Counted from the stretch's first letter, positions 25,334 through 33,314 are shown. The stretch: DNA of 40,528 bases from Methylobacterium segetis (GCF_004348265.1 NZ_SMNT01000050.1:1-40528); one strand, 5' to 3'. Notes: generated by a model from the letters alone, not told the origin. Program-made: numbers and translations.

Positions 25334-26385
25334 GGGGCGGTCTCCGCGACGGGGGTCCAGATCACGTCCTCGATCCGCGGGGCGCCGCTCGCCAGCATCA
25401 CGAGCCGGTCGAAGCCGAGCGCGATGCCGCTCGCCTCCGGCATGGCGGCGAGGGCGGCGAGGAAATCCTCGTCGATCGGATAGGTCTCGCCGTAGACCCG
25501 GGCCTTCTCGGCCATCTCGGCCTCGAAGCGGCGGCGCTGCTCGGCCGGGTCGGTCAGCTCGCCGAAGGCGTTGGCGAGCTCGACCCCGCAGGCGTAGAGC
25601 TCGAAGCGCTCGGCCACCCGCGGGTCGCGCGGGCAGGGGCGGGCGAGCGCCGCCTCGCTCACCGGGTACTCGCACAGGATGGTCGGCCGGCCGAGCCCCA
25701 GATGGGGCTCGACCCGCGCCACGAGGACGCGGCTGAACAGGTCGGCCCAGGTGTCGTCCGGCGCGACCCGCAGGCCCGCGGCGGCGACGCCCGCCGCGAG
25801 ACGATCCCGGTCCGTCGCGCCCGCGCCATCGATCGTCGCGAGGAGGTCGATCCCGGCATGCCGACTGAACGCCTCGGCGAGCGTCAGCCGCTCGAAATCC
25901 GCCTGCGGGTCGGCCTCCCGGCCGCGGAAGCGGAGGCGGCGCGCGCCCGCGGCCTCGGCGGCGAGCGCCAGGAGTTCGGCGCAATCGGCCATCAGCACCG
26001 TGTAGCGCTCGTTCGCCCGGTACCATTCGAGCATCGTGAATTCGGGATGGTGCAGCGCGCCCCGTTCCCGGTTGCGGAACACCCGCGCGAGGCTGAACAG
26101 GCGCGGCTCGCCCGCCGCCAGCAGCTTCTTGCAGGCGAATTCGGGCGAGGTGTGCAGGTAGAGGGGGCGGCGCGCCCCGTCCGGGCCGATCGCCTCCGTG
26201 GCGAAGGCGGAGAGATGCGCCTCGTTGCCCGGCGAGACCTGGAGGGCGGCGGCCTCCACCTCGACGAAGTCGAGCGCCGCGAAATGCGCCCGGATGCGGG
26301 CGGCGATGCGGTTGCGCAGCAGGAGAAGGGGGCGCCGGTCGGCATGGACCTGCGGCGACCACCAGGGTGATGAGGACGGGGTCAC
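25330..26385 (-). CDS. epmA: EF-P--(R)-beta-lysine ligase EpmA (GenX/PoxA)
   Basis: A class II lysyl-tRNA-synthetase-like enzyme, without an anticodon domain, that attaches beta-lysine to the loop lysine of EF-P. It has 351 residues. Class II motif 2 is visible in RVFRNRERGALHHPEFTMLEW; the motif-3 region is GIALGFDRLVML near the end. Conserved substrate blocks LYLHTSPEFACKKLL and GVELANAFGELTDP are present. The start is GTG 26385 with GGAG 11 bases upstream; the frame stays open to 26592 but that part is unconserved and arginine-rich. It overlaps epmB by 4 bp and is divergent from efp across 188 bp. Confidence 0.94.
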   Translation of the reverse strand: MTPSSSPWWSPQVHADRRPLLLLRNRIAARIRAHFAALDFVEVEAAALQVSPGNEAHLSAFATEAIGPDGARRPLYLHTSPEFACKKLLAAGEPRLFSLARVFRNRERGALHHPEFTMLEWYRANERYTVLMADCAELLALAAEAAGARRLRFRGREADPQADFERLTLAEAFSRHAGIDLLATIDGAGATDRDRLAAGVAAAGLRVAPDDTWADLFSRVLVARVEPHLGLGRPTILCEYPVSEAALARPCPRDPRVAERFELYACGVELANAFGELTDPAEQRRRFEAEMAEKARVYGETYPIDEDFLAALAAMPEASGIALGFDRLVMLASGAPRIEDVIWTPVAETAP

Positions 26386-26509
26386 GGGCGGAACGCTCCG
26401 AGCGGCCCGCGGGCGTGGCCCTGCGGGCGCGACGGCATGGGACGGGCGGGGCCTTGCGGCCGCGGCGACTGGCAACCGGGCCGCGGATGCGATAGTGGCG
26501 GGAGCGAGT

Positions 26510-26538
26510 CGTCCCCGCGGTAACTCGCGATGGGGACG
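26510..26538. promoter_or_regulatory. Inverted repeat in the epmA-efp divergent region
   Basis: Arms CGTCCCC (26510-26516) and GGGGACG (26532-26538), with an inner GCG/CGC pair and a small bulge, end 35 bases before the efp start. It could be an operator or a leader hairpin of efp. Confidence 0.4.
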
Positions 26539-26573
26539 CCACCCCGTTTTGTCAACGTCAGGATCTGAACCCC

Positions 26574-27140
26574 GTGAAGGTGATCGCCTCAACGCTCCGC
26601 AAGGGGAACGTCGTCGAGAAGGACGGCAGGCTCTACGTGATCCTGTTCGCCGAGAACATCCATCCCGGCAAGGGCACCCCGGTGACGCAGCTCGACATGC
26701 GCCGCATCACCGACGGCGTGAAGGTCTCGGAGCGCTACCGCACCACCGAGCAGGTCGAGCGCGCCTTCGTCGAGGACCGCGAGCACACCTTCCTCTACAA
26801 CGACGGCGAGGGGTTCCACTTCATGAACCCCGAGAATTACGAGCAGATCGCCGTGCCGGAGGATGTGGTCGGCGATGCCGCCCCCTACCTGCAGGAGGGC
26901 ATGGCCGTGATGCTCTCGATCCACAACAACACGCCCCTCACCATCGAGCTGCCCCAGCGCGTGACGCTCGAGGTCGCTGAGACGGAGCCGGTGCTGAAGG
27001 GCCAGACCGCCTCGTCCTCCTACAAGCCCGCCGTCCTCTCGAACGGCGTGCGCACCACGGTGCCGCCGCACATCGCCGCCGGGACCCGCGTCGTCATCAT
27101 GACGGCGGACGGCTCCTACGTGGAGCGCGCCAAGGACTGA
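26574..27140 (+). CDS. efp: Elongation factor P
   Basis: Binds the ribosome between the P and E sites and relieves stalling at polyproline stretches. It has 188 residues and the usual three beta-barrel domains (about 1-63, 64-128, 129-188). The modification loop is HPGKGTP with the target lysine K33. This matches the beta-lysylation type, and the EpmA and EpmB genes lie divergently upstream. The start is GTG 26574, the only one placing the [13 protein letters not shown] strand at the N-terminus. The stop is followed by a strong hairpin (27168-27195). The hydroxylase gene epmC is not in the window. Confidence 0.97.
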   Translation: MKVIASTLRKGNVVEKDGRLYVILFAENIHPGKGTPVTQLDMRRITDGVKVSERYRTTEQVERAFVEDREHTFLYNDGEGFHFMNPENYEQIAVPEDVVGDAAPYLQEGMAVMLSIHNNTPLTIELPQRVTLEVAETEPVLKGQTASSSYKPAVLSNGVRTTVPPHIAAGTRVVIMTADGSYVERAKD

Positions 27141-27167
27141 GCCCCGCCGCAGGCGAGGCGCAATCGT

Positions 27168-27195
27168 CGAGGCCGGGCGGCAGCACCCGGCCTCG
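27168..27195. terminator. Strong hairpin between efp and the DUF1624 gene
   Basis: Perfect 10-bp stem CGAGGCCGGG / CCCGGCCTCG with an 8-base loop, in the 62-bp gap between two convergent genes. It probably ends both transcripts; a short T-rich stretch (GCGTTTC) follows on the plus strand. Confidence 0.75.
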
Positions 27196-27202
27196 ATGCG
27201 TT

Positions 27203-28213
27203 TCAGGGGGGCGGCGCCGCACCCTCGGCCTGGGCGTAGCAGGCCTCGGACAGGGCCTGCGCCCGCACAGTCTCGGCCGCCGTGAACGCGCGCCCGTCGC
27301 CCGACCACAGGTTCTCCCGGCGCAGCGCCTCCGCGGTGCAGCGGGCGGCCCGCCCGCAGGCGCCCGCCTCGCCCCCCGTGCGCACGCAGTTGCCCGTGTA
27401 ATCCGCGTGGAAGCGGTCGAGCCCGGCGCGGGGATGGGGGCCGGTCAGGGTGACGAGGCCGGTCAGGAGGGCGAGCAGGACCGGCTGGTGGAGGAGATAG
27501 ATCGCGAGGCTGTGCCGGCCCGCGAAGGCGAGGGCGCGTCCGATCCCGGCCGGCCGCCAGGATGCGAGGCGCGACCCCGCGAGGCGCGGCAGGAGCACGC
27601 GGCCGGCCGCCAATCCGGCGAGCACGGCCCCGAACCAGGGAAACAGCGGCACGTAATCGTTGGTGCGGGGCAGGGTGACGCCGAGGCCGAGGAAGCGCAG
27701 GGCGGGCGCGTCGAGGAGCGGGCTCGCCACGAGGTGAGGGGCCGCCGCGACGAGGAGGGCGGCGAGCCCGACGAGGAGGGGCGGAATGCGCAGGAAGGGC
27801 AGCGCCAGCACGCTCGACACCGCGATGCAGTGGAGCACGCCGAAGAAGATGAAGCTGTCGGGAAAGGCGAACGCGGTGGCGAGCGTGATGAGCAGCGCCG
27901 CGCCGCCGATCCGCAGGAGCCGGAGCAGGTAGGGCCGCGGGCGGATCCCGCCGCCGTTCATCAGCACGAGGCCGAGGCCGACCAGGACGAGGAAGCTGCC
28001 GGCGATGACATGGGCCGCCACCCGCCCCGGCGCGGTCAGCGCGTAATTGTCCGGCGTCAGGCGCAGGAAGCCGAGATCCCAGACCGTGTGGTAGGCGGCC
28101 ATCGCGACGAGGGCCGCGCCGCGGGCGAGATCGACGACGGCGAAGCGCGCCGGAGGCACCGGGGAAACCTCCGCCGGCGGCAGGGGCGCAGGATCGAGCC
28201 GGGACGCGAGCAT
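27203..28213 (-). CDS. DUF1624 / heparan-alpha-glucosaminide acetyltransferase-like membrane protein
   Basis: A 336-residue polytopic inner-membrane protein with about eight to nine helices (from residue 22 to about 265). The family opening FAVVDLARGAALVAMAAYHTVWDLGFL is at about 24-50. Other marks are FFGVLHCIAVSSVLALPFL and YVPLFPWFGAVLAG, and the last helix has HSLAIYLLHQPVLLALL with the usual histidine pair. Members are thought to transfer acyl groups across the membrane to sugars. The tail of about 60 residues after the last helix is soluble and has several cysteines (GNCVRTGGEAGACGRAARC). The start is ATG 28213, with only a weak ribosome site. Upstream is a 381-bp region to the cold-shock gene. 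Confidence 0.85.
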   Translation of the reverse strand: MLASRLDPAPLPPAEVSPVPPARFAVVDLARGAALVAMAAYHTVWDLGFLRLTPDNYALTAPGRVAAHVIAGSFLVLVGLGLVLMNGGGIRPRPYLLRLLRIGGAALLITLATAFAFPDSFIFFGVLHCIAVSSVLALPFLRIPPLLVGLAALLVAAAPHLVASPLLDAPALRFLGLGVTLPRTNDYVPLFPWFGAVLAGLAAGRVLLPRLAGSRLASWRPAGIGRALAFAGRHSLAIYLLHQPVLLALLTGLVTLTGPHPRAGLDRFHADYTGNCVRTGGEAGACGRAARCTAEALRRENLWSGDGRAFTAAETVRAQALSEACYAQAEGAAPPP

Positions 28214-28594
28214 GCGCCGCTCATAACAACCCGGTCCCCCTCGATGGAAGGCCGGTTCGTCCGCCAAGCGGGTGCTTCCCGTTGCGGTTGCGCGATCTGC
28301 ACAACGCTCGATTGCGGTCATCGCTGCGGCGGAACGCCTCTCGAAAACGTGAAGCCGGCGTGGCCGCCCGGGCACGCTCAAGCTTCGCCCGGCGCAATCT
28401 GCGAGTCGGATCACGGGTTTGCAGTCGCGCCGGGATTTCGCCGGCCGGAACGGACCTGTGGCACCGCTGCCGTCTCGCGGGAAATTGCGTAGGCGCGCGC
28501 CAGGACTGCCGGTCAAACAGGCTTCCGCCGAGTCGGGACTTTGTTAATCTCGTTTGTGAACCGCAAGTCGCGATTCGGTGTGGGTTGCTTAATC
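28214..28594. other. Intergenic region (381 bp) between DUF1624 and the cold-shock gene
   Basis: I see no coding frame with family features and no tRNA here. The right end (about 28540-28594) is relatively AT-rich and is the likely cold-shock promoter and leader, with TTTGTTAATCTCG as a possible -10 neighbourhood. The left part probably holds the promoter of the divergent DUF1624 gene. A long 5' leader, as for E. coli cspA, is possible but not shown. Confidence 0.5.
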
Positions 28595-29200
28595 ATGTCT
28601 GACGAATTCGGGTCGGGGCCCCGGGGCCTTCGTTCGGCAGATGGCTTGGGCAGCGCCGCGCAGATCGGCGATGCGGAGCAGCCCCTCGACCTCGTCGAGG
28701 TGGCCGGCCGCATCAAGTGGTTCGACGTCTCGAAGGGCTTCGGCTTCATCGTGCCGGACGACGGCAGCGCCGACATCCTGCTCCACGTCACCTGCCTGCG
28801 CCGCGACGGGCACCAGGCGGCCAGCGAAGGCGCCCGGATCGTGGTCGAGGCGGTCGAGCGCGCGCGGGGCTGGCAGGCCTTCCGCGTCGTCTCCCTCGAC
28901 CAATCCACCGCGACGCATCCCTCCGAACTGGCGATGCCGCGCACCCACGTGACCGTGACGCCGACGAGCGGTCTCGAGACGGCGGTCGTGAAGTGGTTCA
29001 ACCGCCTGCGCGGCTTCGGCTTCCTCAGCCGCGGCGACGGGACGCCGGACATCTTCGTTCACATGGAGACGCTGCGCCGCTACGGAATCGCCGAGTTGAA
29101 GCCGGGAGAGGCGGTGCTCGTGCGCTACGGCGACGGATCGAAGGGGGCCATGGCCGCCGAGGTCCGCCTGATCGACGGAGCCCTGCCATCCTCCCATTGA
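28595..29200 (+). CDS. Cold-shock protein with two CSD domains
   Basis: A 201-residue cytoplasmic RNA/ssDNA-binding protein with two cold-shock domains. Domain 1 (about 37-100) has RNP1 KGFGFI (47-52) and RNP2 DILLHV (60-65). Domain 2 (about 128-195) has [14 protein letters not shown] and DIFVHMETL. The N-terminal 35 residues are flexible and glycine-rich. Double-CSD proteins of this design are typical of Rhizobiales. The start ATG 28595 opens the MSDEFG N-terminus; an upstream ATG at 28541 lacks support. The DUF192 gene follows after only 5 bp, a pairing common in Rhizobiales, so the two form one transcript. Confidence 0.93.
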   Translation: MSDEFGSGPRGLRSADGLGSAAQIGDAEQPLDLVEVAGRIKWFDVSKGFGFIVPDDGSADILLHVTCLRRDGHQAASEGARIVVEAVERARGWQAFRVVSLDQSTATHPSELAMPRTHVTVTPTSGLETAVVKWFNRLRGFGFLSRGDGTPDIFVHMETLRRYGIAELKPGEAVLVRYGDGSKGAMAAEVRLIDGALPSSH

Positions 29201-29205
29201 TCCGG

Positions 29206-29706
29206 ATGGTCCCGTTGCGTCGCGTCCTCCCCTCGATCCTCTGCGCCGGTCTCGCGCTCCTCCCCTGCATCGCCCTGCCGGCCGCGCCGGCCCGGGCCCA
29301 GGCCGCCCCAGCGGAGGCTGCCCGAACCGAGCCGCTGACCATCGTCACCCGAACCGGGGCGCACGCCTTCGATGTCGAGGTGATGCGCGACGACGCCTCC
29401 CGCGCCCGCGGGCTGATGTTCCGGCGCAGCATGGCGCCCAAGCACGGCATGCTGTTCGACTTCGAGCGCTCGCTGCCCGTGAACATGTGGATGAAGAACA
29501 CCTACCTGCCGCTCGACATGGTCTTCATCCGCGCCGACGGCACGATCGTCCGGATCGAGGCCGAGACCGAACCGCTCTCGACCCGCGTGATCGCGTCCGG
29601 CGAGCCGGTCCTCTCGGTGCTGGAGCTGAACGCGGGCGTCGCCGCCAAGCTCGGGATCCGGGCCGGCGACCGGGTCGAGCATCCGCTGTTCCGGCCGGCG
29701 CGCTAG
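29206..29706 (+). CDS. DUF192 family secreted protein
   Basis: A 166-residue protein. The first 31 residues form a signal peptide ending ARA-Q, so it is likely periplasmic. The DUF192 domain (about 45-160) has the expected RARGLMFRRSMAPKHGMLFDF, NMWMKNTYLPLDMVFI and VLELNAGVAAKLGIRAGDRVE blocks. The function is not established. The start ATG is 5 bp after the cold-shock stop, indicating coupling. The terminal tail HPLFRPAR is short. Confidence 0.9.
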   Translation: MVPLRRVLPSILCAGLALLPCIALPAAPARAQAAPAEAARTEPLTIVTRTGAHAFDVEVMRDDASRARGLMFRRSMAPKHGMLFDFERSLPVNMWMKNTYLPLDMVFIRADGTIVRIEAETEPLSTRVIASGEPVLSVLELNAGVAAKLGIRAGDRVEHPLFRPAR

Positions 29707-29743
29707 GAACGGGCGGCCCTCCGGCGGCACGTCACACTTTCAC

Positions 29744-29758
29744 GAACGCATGGTGAAC
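29744..29758. promoter_or_regulatory. LexA-type SOS box 1 (GAAC-N7-GAAC)
   Basis: A perfect direct repeat GAAC-GCATGGT-GAAC, the reverse-strand form of the alphaproteobacterial LexA operator GTTC-N7-GTTC. It lies just upstream of a TTGACC hexamer (29766-29771). The second box follows 34 bp later. Confidence 0.7.
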
Positions 29759-29792
29759 GGAACGCTTGACCACCGTCCCGTTTCGATCCAGT

Positions 29793-29807
29793 GTTCCTCT
29801 ATTGTTC
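29793..29807. promoter_or_regulatory. LexA-type SOS box 2 (GTTC-N7-GTTC)
   Basis: A perfect GTTC-CTCTATT-GTTC direct repeat, 38 bp before the start codon at 29846 and overlapping where a -10 would fall for the TTGACC at 29766. Two boxes around one promoter make LexA repression of the following gene likely. Confidence 0.75.
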
Positions 29808-29845
29808 CAGTCCTCTCCGGGATGGGGCGGCGGGGAGGCACGGCG

Positions 29846-30277
29846 ATGATCGAGAACGCTCGGAACGGCGGCACCACCGGCGGCGTCCTCTTCCGCAACG
29901 ACGATTGGACGCTCTCGGACGAGGGGCTGGAGCACCGCACCGGCTACTTCATCGAGCGCGACGCCCTCGCTCAGCGCCGGGAGGAGAACCTCTGGGCCTG
30001 GCCCCTGCACATGGCCGAGAAGCGCTGGTGCACGCCGAGCCTGTTCCGAGAGGCGTTCCTGGTGGCGCTCGACCGCTTCGGCATCGGGCGGGATGCGCAG
30101 CTGGCGCCATCCTTCGCCGTCGGCATCGGCATCCGGGCCGGGCAGGGGGCGGTCGGCGAGGGCTTCGTCGCCCTGGCCGAGATCGTGCGCCCGCGCCGGC
30201 CTGCGGCCGACCGTGCGAGCGCCGGCGAGATGCGGCAGCCGCGCCGTAGCGCGCCGCGGGCCTCGGCGAGGGCCTGA
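29846..30277 (+). CDS. Unknown protein, probably SOS-regulated (143 residues)
   Basis: I do not recognise the family. The start is secure: ATG with GGGGAGG 7 bases upstream. The N-terminal 80 residues look conserved: VLFRNDDWTLSDEGLEHR, then TGYFIERDALAQRREE, and LWAWPLHMAEKRWC (about 54-67) rich in tryptophan, then SLFREAFLVALDRFGI. No transmembrane segment, no known catalytic motif and one cysteine are seen. The C-terminal 40 residues are basic and low-complexity (RRPAADR, RQPRRSAPR), which could contact nucleic acid. Two LexA-type boxes precede it, so it may take part in the DNA-damage response. A GC-rich palindrome follows the stop directly. Confidence 0.75.
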   Translation: MIENARNGGTTGGVLFRNDDWTLSDEGLEHRTGYFIERDALAQRREENLWAWPLHMAEKRWCTPSLFREAFLVALDRFGIGRDAQLAPSFAVGIGIRAGQGAVGEGFVALAEIVRPRRPAADRASAGEMRQPRRSAPRASARA

Positions 30278-30295
30278 GGGCGGGGCGCCCCGCCC
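30278..30295. terminator. 18-bp GC palindrome right after the SOS-linked gene
   Basis: GGGCGGGGCGCCCCGCCC is self-complementary and begins at the first base after the stop. It can form a hairpin in RNA but has almost no loop, so it is a possible, not certain, terminator. Confidence 0.4.
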
Positions 30296-30314
30296 GGCAC
30301 CGCTCCACCCATCG

Positions 30315-30334
30315 CGTTCGGCCGCGGCCGAACG
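30315..30334. repeat. Perfect 20-bp palindrome
   Basis: CGTTCGGCCGCGGCCGAACG reads the same on both strands. It lies in the 261-bp gap before the response regulator and is followed by ATTTCC. It may be a second hairpin of the upstream transcript or a dimeric protein site. Confidence 0.6.
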
Positions 30335-30538
30335 ATTTCCCGGCGTCGTCGCGCCTCGCCTCCGGGTGGGGCGCGTGGCGTTTGCAGAGGTCCGTCCCGC
30401 GGTCCCGTCCGTCCCAATGATGCCCTGATCTTGGCTCGACCTGTGCCCTTCCGGACACGCCCAGCGCAATCGTTCTGTGCGAGGGTGCGGTGCAGGACTT
30501 GCTTTGTCTGAGGGCGGGTGAGTTACGGCGAAGGCGCG

Positions 30539-31039
30539 ATGAAACAAAAGGACGGCCTCGCCGTTCAGCCCCCAGAGAGTGGCCCGGACATGAATGACGT
30601 GACGCCGTCGGGACGCAAGCCGGTGATCCTCGTCGTGGAGGACCAACCCGACGAGCGTTTCCTCGCGGCAACCCTGTTGGAAGAGACGGGGTTCACCGTG
30701 ATCGAGGCCGAGACCGCCGACAAGGCGCTGTCCATCCTCAACGACCGGGCCGAAGAGGTGAGCGTCGTCTTCTCCGACGTGCGGACGCCGGGTCCGATCG
30801 GAGGGTTCGAGCTCGCCCGGATCATCGGCGTGACCTGGCCGCGGGTGCGCGTCCTGCTGACCTCGGGCGATGCCGGCGATCAGCCGAGCGACCTGCGGGT
30901 CTCCGCAACCTTCATCCCGAAGCCCTGGCGGGCCGAGGACATCCTCGCCTGGGTCGAGCAGGCGGCGGGACGGCCGGACGGCGGGCCCTCGGTGATCGGG
31001 CAGGGCAGCAAAATAATCACCCGCGGGATGGAAACTTGA
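30539..31039 (+). CDS. Receiver-only response regulator
   Basis: A 166-residue cytoplasmic protein with one receiver domain (about 28-150) and no output domain. The acidic pocket is E34/D35 and the phosphorylated residue is D80 in VVFSDVRTPGPIGGF. T108/S109 (LLTSGDA) and K128 (FIPKPW) complete the active site. The PG-x-I-GG-F motif resembles receivers that pair with HWE/HisKA2 kinases in Alphaproteobacteria. The N-terminal 25 residues are disordered; the ATG at 30539 has AAGG 4 bases upstream, and a GTG at 30518 is an alternative. No kinase is in the window. A NepR-like small gene follows 60 bp downstream. Confidence 0.9.
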   Translation: MKQKDGLAVQPPESGPDMNDVTPSGRKPVILVVEDQPDERFLAATLLEETGFTVIEAETADKALSILNDRAEEVSVVFSDVRTPGPIGGFELARIIGVTWPRVRVLLTSGDAGDQPSDLRVSATFIPKPWRAEDILAWVEQAAGRPDGGPSVIGQGSKIITRGMET

Positions 31040-31099
31040 GGTCCGCTTCCCGTTGACGGCAACCCGGATGGTGCGCCGCGAACGGCGCCGCGAGTTGTC

Positions 31100-31306
31100 A
31101 TGAAACCCGTCGCCCTCAACCACGCTGCCAATTACCGCCGCCCCGGCGCCTCCCCGTCGATCGCGGACACGCTGCTCCTCGCGAAGATCGGCGAGGACAT
31201 GCGCGATCTCTATCGCGACGTCTGCGCCGGCGCGCAGCCGGCCCGCCTCGCGCAACTCGCCCTGCTCCTCGACGAGAAGCGCGCACGGGAGCCCGCGCGC
31301 GCCTGA
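31100..31306 (+). CDS. Small NepR-like protein (possible anti-sigma factor paralogue)
   Basis: A 68-residue protein with no membrane segment. The segment from about residue 26, LLAKIGEDMRDLYRDVCAGAQPARLAQLALLLDEK, follows the spacing of the NepR core (IGxxLRxLYxDV, a proline, then a leucine-rich helix ending LDE). NepR binds the general-stress sigma factor EcfG and is removed by PhyR. Here the conserved PDRF turn is altered to PARL, so it is either a divergent paralogue or a look-alike. It follows a receiver-only regulator by 60 bp. Identification rests on short motif similarity only, without a search. Confidence 0.5.
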   Translation: MKPVALNHAANYRRPGASPSIADTLLLAKIGEDMRDLYRDVCAGAQPARLAQLALLLDEKRAREPARA

Positions 31307-31419
31307 ACGGCTCTGCGGAGGGGCGCGGCGGAGGGGCGCAGCCGGCATCGCCAGCCCGCGCAAATCTGCTATGGAGGCGCACCGGCTCAGCCCGCGCGTC
31401 CCCTTCGATCGAGCATCTC

Positions 31420-32601
31420 ATGCCTCTGACAGCTTGGCACAGCCTGATGGCCGCGGGAGTGGCGGCGGGCCTGCTCGTGGGCGCTGCACAGGCTGCGGCC
31501 CCGCCGCCCCAGCCGGCGCAGGGCCCCGGAGGCGCCGGGGACCGGGCTGCGAACGTCGTGAAGCGGGGCGTCGGCCGGGCCGGCGCCGGCACCTTCGCCT
31601 TCTACGCCGCCGGCGCCGCGCCGGCGGAGGGCCGCTCCGTCGTGGTGTTCCTGCACGCCTGGGGGGCTCCCAACCCGCAGAGCTACGGCGGCTGGATCGA
31701 CCACTTGGCCCGGCAGGGCCATCTCGTCCTGTTTCCGCGCTTCCAGGAGGTGAACCGCACCCGGCCGGCCGACGCCACCGGGAACGCCGAGAGCCTCCTC
31801 AAGGCGGCGCTCGCCGAGCTCGCGAACGATTCGGACGCGAAGCCCGACCCGAAGCGCGTCGCCGTCATCGGCCACCTCGCCGGGGCGCCGCTCGCCGCGA
31901 ACCTCGCGGCCGACGCGAAGGAGCAGGATCTGCCCGCGCCGAAGCTCGTCTTCGCCGTGATGCCCGGCGGCATCGCGAGCAACCCGAAGGCGCGGGGCAT
32001 CGCCCTGAAGGATCTGGCCGCGATCCCCGCCGGCACGATGGTCGTCACCGTGATCGGCGACAAGGATGCCCGCGCGGCGGACGCGGCGGCGCGGCGGATC
32101 CTGCGCGAGGCGAGCGCGGTGCCGCCGGAGCGCAAGCTCTTCGTGCGGGCCCTCTCCGACGATCACGGCTTCCCGGCGCTCACCGCCACGCTCGCCGCTC
32201 CGGCCGGCGTCGAGGCCGCCTACGATGGCGGCGCGATCAAGCTGCCGCCCGACCCGAAGGACGTGAAGCCGCCGCCCTTCAAGTGGTCGGCCGACATGGC
32301 GCTCTCCGGCGAGCAGCAGACGCTCGTCGCCCAGATCAACAACGCCCGCACCGACGCGCTCGATTACCTCGCCTTCTGGAAGACGTTCGACCTCGCGGCG
32401 GCGGCGGCCTTCGCGGGCAGCGACGCCTCCGGCCTCAAGAGCAACGCCCGTTTCAGCGACATGGAGCGCTGGACCGACGGCTGGCCCGTGAAGCGCCTCG
32501 CCGTCGAGACGCCGCGGGCCACGCCCGCCCCCGCCCCGACCCCGGCGGCGAGCGGCGCCGCGCCGGCCGCCCGGAACGCGGCGACGCCGGCCCGCCGCTG
32601 A
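31420..32601 (+). CDS. Secreted alpha/beta-hydrolase-fold protein without the nucleophile serine
   Basis: A 393-residue protein with a hydrophobic N-terminal signal peptide (about 1-26, AAQAAA cut site). The hydrolase core (about 45-260) has VVFLHAWG, the oxyanion-strand region, and the nucleophile elbow VAVIGHLAGAP at 148-157. The usual GHSxG serine is Leu (L153) here. An acidic loop (GDKDAR) and a DDHGF histidine stretch are still present. Residues 265-345 form a helical extension ending in DYLAFWKTFD. The last 50 residues are an Ala/Pro tail. It is probably a non-catalytic binding or scaffold protein in the envelope. It stands before a GST gene with a 43-bp gap. Confidence 0.75.
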   Translation: MPLTAWHSLMAAGVAAGLLVGAAQAAAPPPQPAQGPGGAGDRAANVVKRGVGRAGAGTFAFYAAGAAPAEGRSVVVFLHAWGAPNPQSYGGWIDHLARQGHLVLFPRFQEVNRTRPADATGNAESLLKAALAELANDSDAKPDPKRVAVIGHLAGAPLAANLAADAKEQDLPAPKLVFAVMPGGIASNPKARGIALKDLAAIPAGTMVVTVIGDKDARAADAAARRILREASAVPPERKLFVRALSDDHGFPALTATLAAPAGVEAAYDGGAIKLPPDPKDVKPPPFKWSADMALSGEQQTLVAQINNARTDALDYLAFWKTFDLAAAAAFAGSDASGLKSNARFSDMERWTDGWPVKRLAVETPRATPAPAPTPAASGAAPAARNAATPARR

Positions 32602-32644
32602 GGCCGGGCCGGACGCTCCCGCCCTCCAGCCCCGAACGCCGCCC

Positions 32645-33256
32645 ATGAAGCTCTTCCACTCCCACTTCTCGCCCTTCGTGCGGAAGGTCCTGATCTGCGC
32701 GCACGAACTCGGCCTCGCCGAGCGGATCGAGCTCGTTCCGAGTGCCGTGCACCCGGTCGAGCGCGACAGGACCGTGCTCGCCCATCACCCGCTCGCGCAG
32801 GCGCCGACGCTCCTCGACGATGCGGGCGAGGCGGTCGCCGACAGCCGGGTCATCTGCGAGTATCTCGACGCGCTCGCCGGCAACCGCCTGTTCCCGGCGC
32901 GCGGCCCCGAACGCTGGCGTGCCCTGAACGAGCAATCGGTCGCCGACGGGCTCCTCGATGCGGCCCTGCTCATCCGCTACGAGCTGACCGCGCGCGCGGA
33001 ATCGGAGCGCTCCGCCGCCTGGATCGCGGGGCACCAGGCCAAGATCGCGAGCGCGCTCGACTGGTTCGAGGCGCGGGCGGAGAGCTTCGCGGAGCGTCTC
33101 GACATCGGCACGATCGCGACGGCCGCGGCGCTCGGCTATCTCGACCTGCGCTTCCCGGATCTCGCCTGGGCCGAGGGCCGTCCGGGGCTCGCCGCATGGT
33201 ACGCCGCCTTCGCCGAGCGGCCCTCGATGCGCGAGACGCGCCCGCCCGCGGCCTGA
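32645..33256 (+). CDS. Glutathione S-transferase family protein
   Basis: A 203-residue cytoplasmic GST. The N-terminal thioredoxin-like domain (1-80) starts KLFHSHFSPFVRKVLI with serine S9 in the active-site loop, then HPLAQAPTLLDD with the cis-proline, and ADSRVICEYLDAL with the glutathione-binding serine. The C-terminal helical domain (88-195) contains LDIGTIATAAALGYLDLRF. It is unlike the other GST in this window (22530) and belongs to a different subfamily. The substrate is unknown. Confidence 0.9.
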   Translation: MKLFHSHFSPFVRKVLICAHELGLAERIELVPSAVHPVERDRTVLAHHPLAQAPTLLDDAGEAVADSRVICEYLDALAGNRLFPARGPERWRALNEQSVADGLLDAALLIRYELTARAESERSAAWIAGHQAKIASALDWFEARAESFAERLDIGTIATAAALGYLDLRFPDLAWAEGRPGLAAWYAAFAERPSMRETRPPAA

Positions 33257-33314
33257 TCACGATCCAGAGGCTTCGACCTTCGGACAGATGTGCCCTGGCG
33301 CACCTCTTGCTACG

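Noticed and set aside
24284..26542. Possible EpmA-EpmB fusion in one long minus-strand frame
   Set aside because: The open frame upstream of 25333 is the out-of-frame shadow of epmA; the true genes overlap by GTGA in different frames.
29759..29782. GGAAC-N15-CGTT resembling an EcfG general-stress promoter upstream of the SOS-linked gene
   Set aside because: The spacer is 1-2 bases shorter than the usual pattern as I remember it, and the LexA boxes explain the region better.
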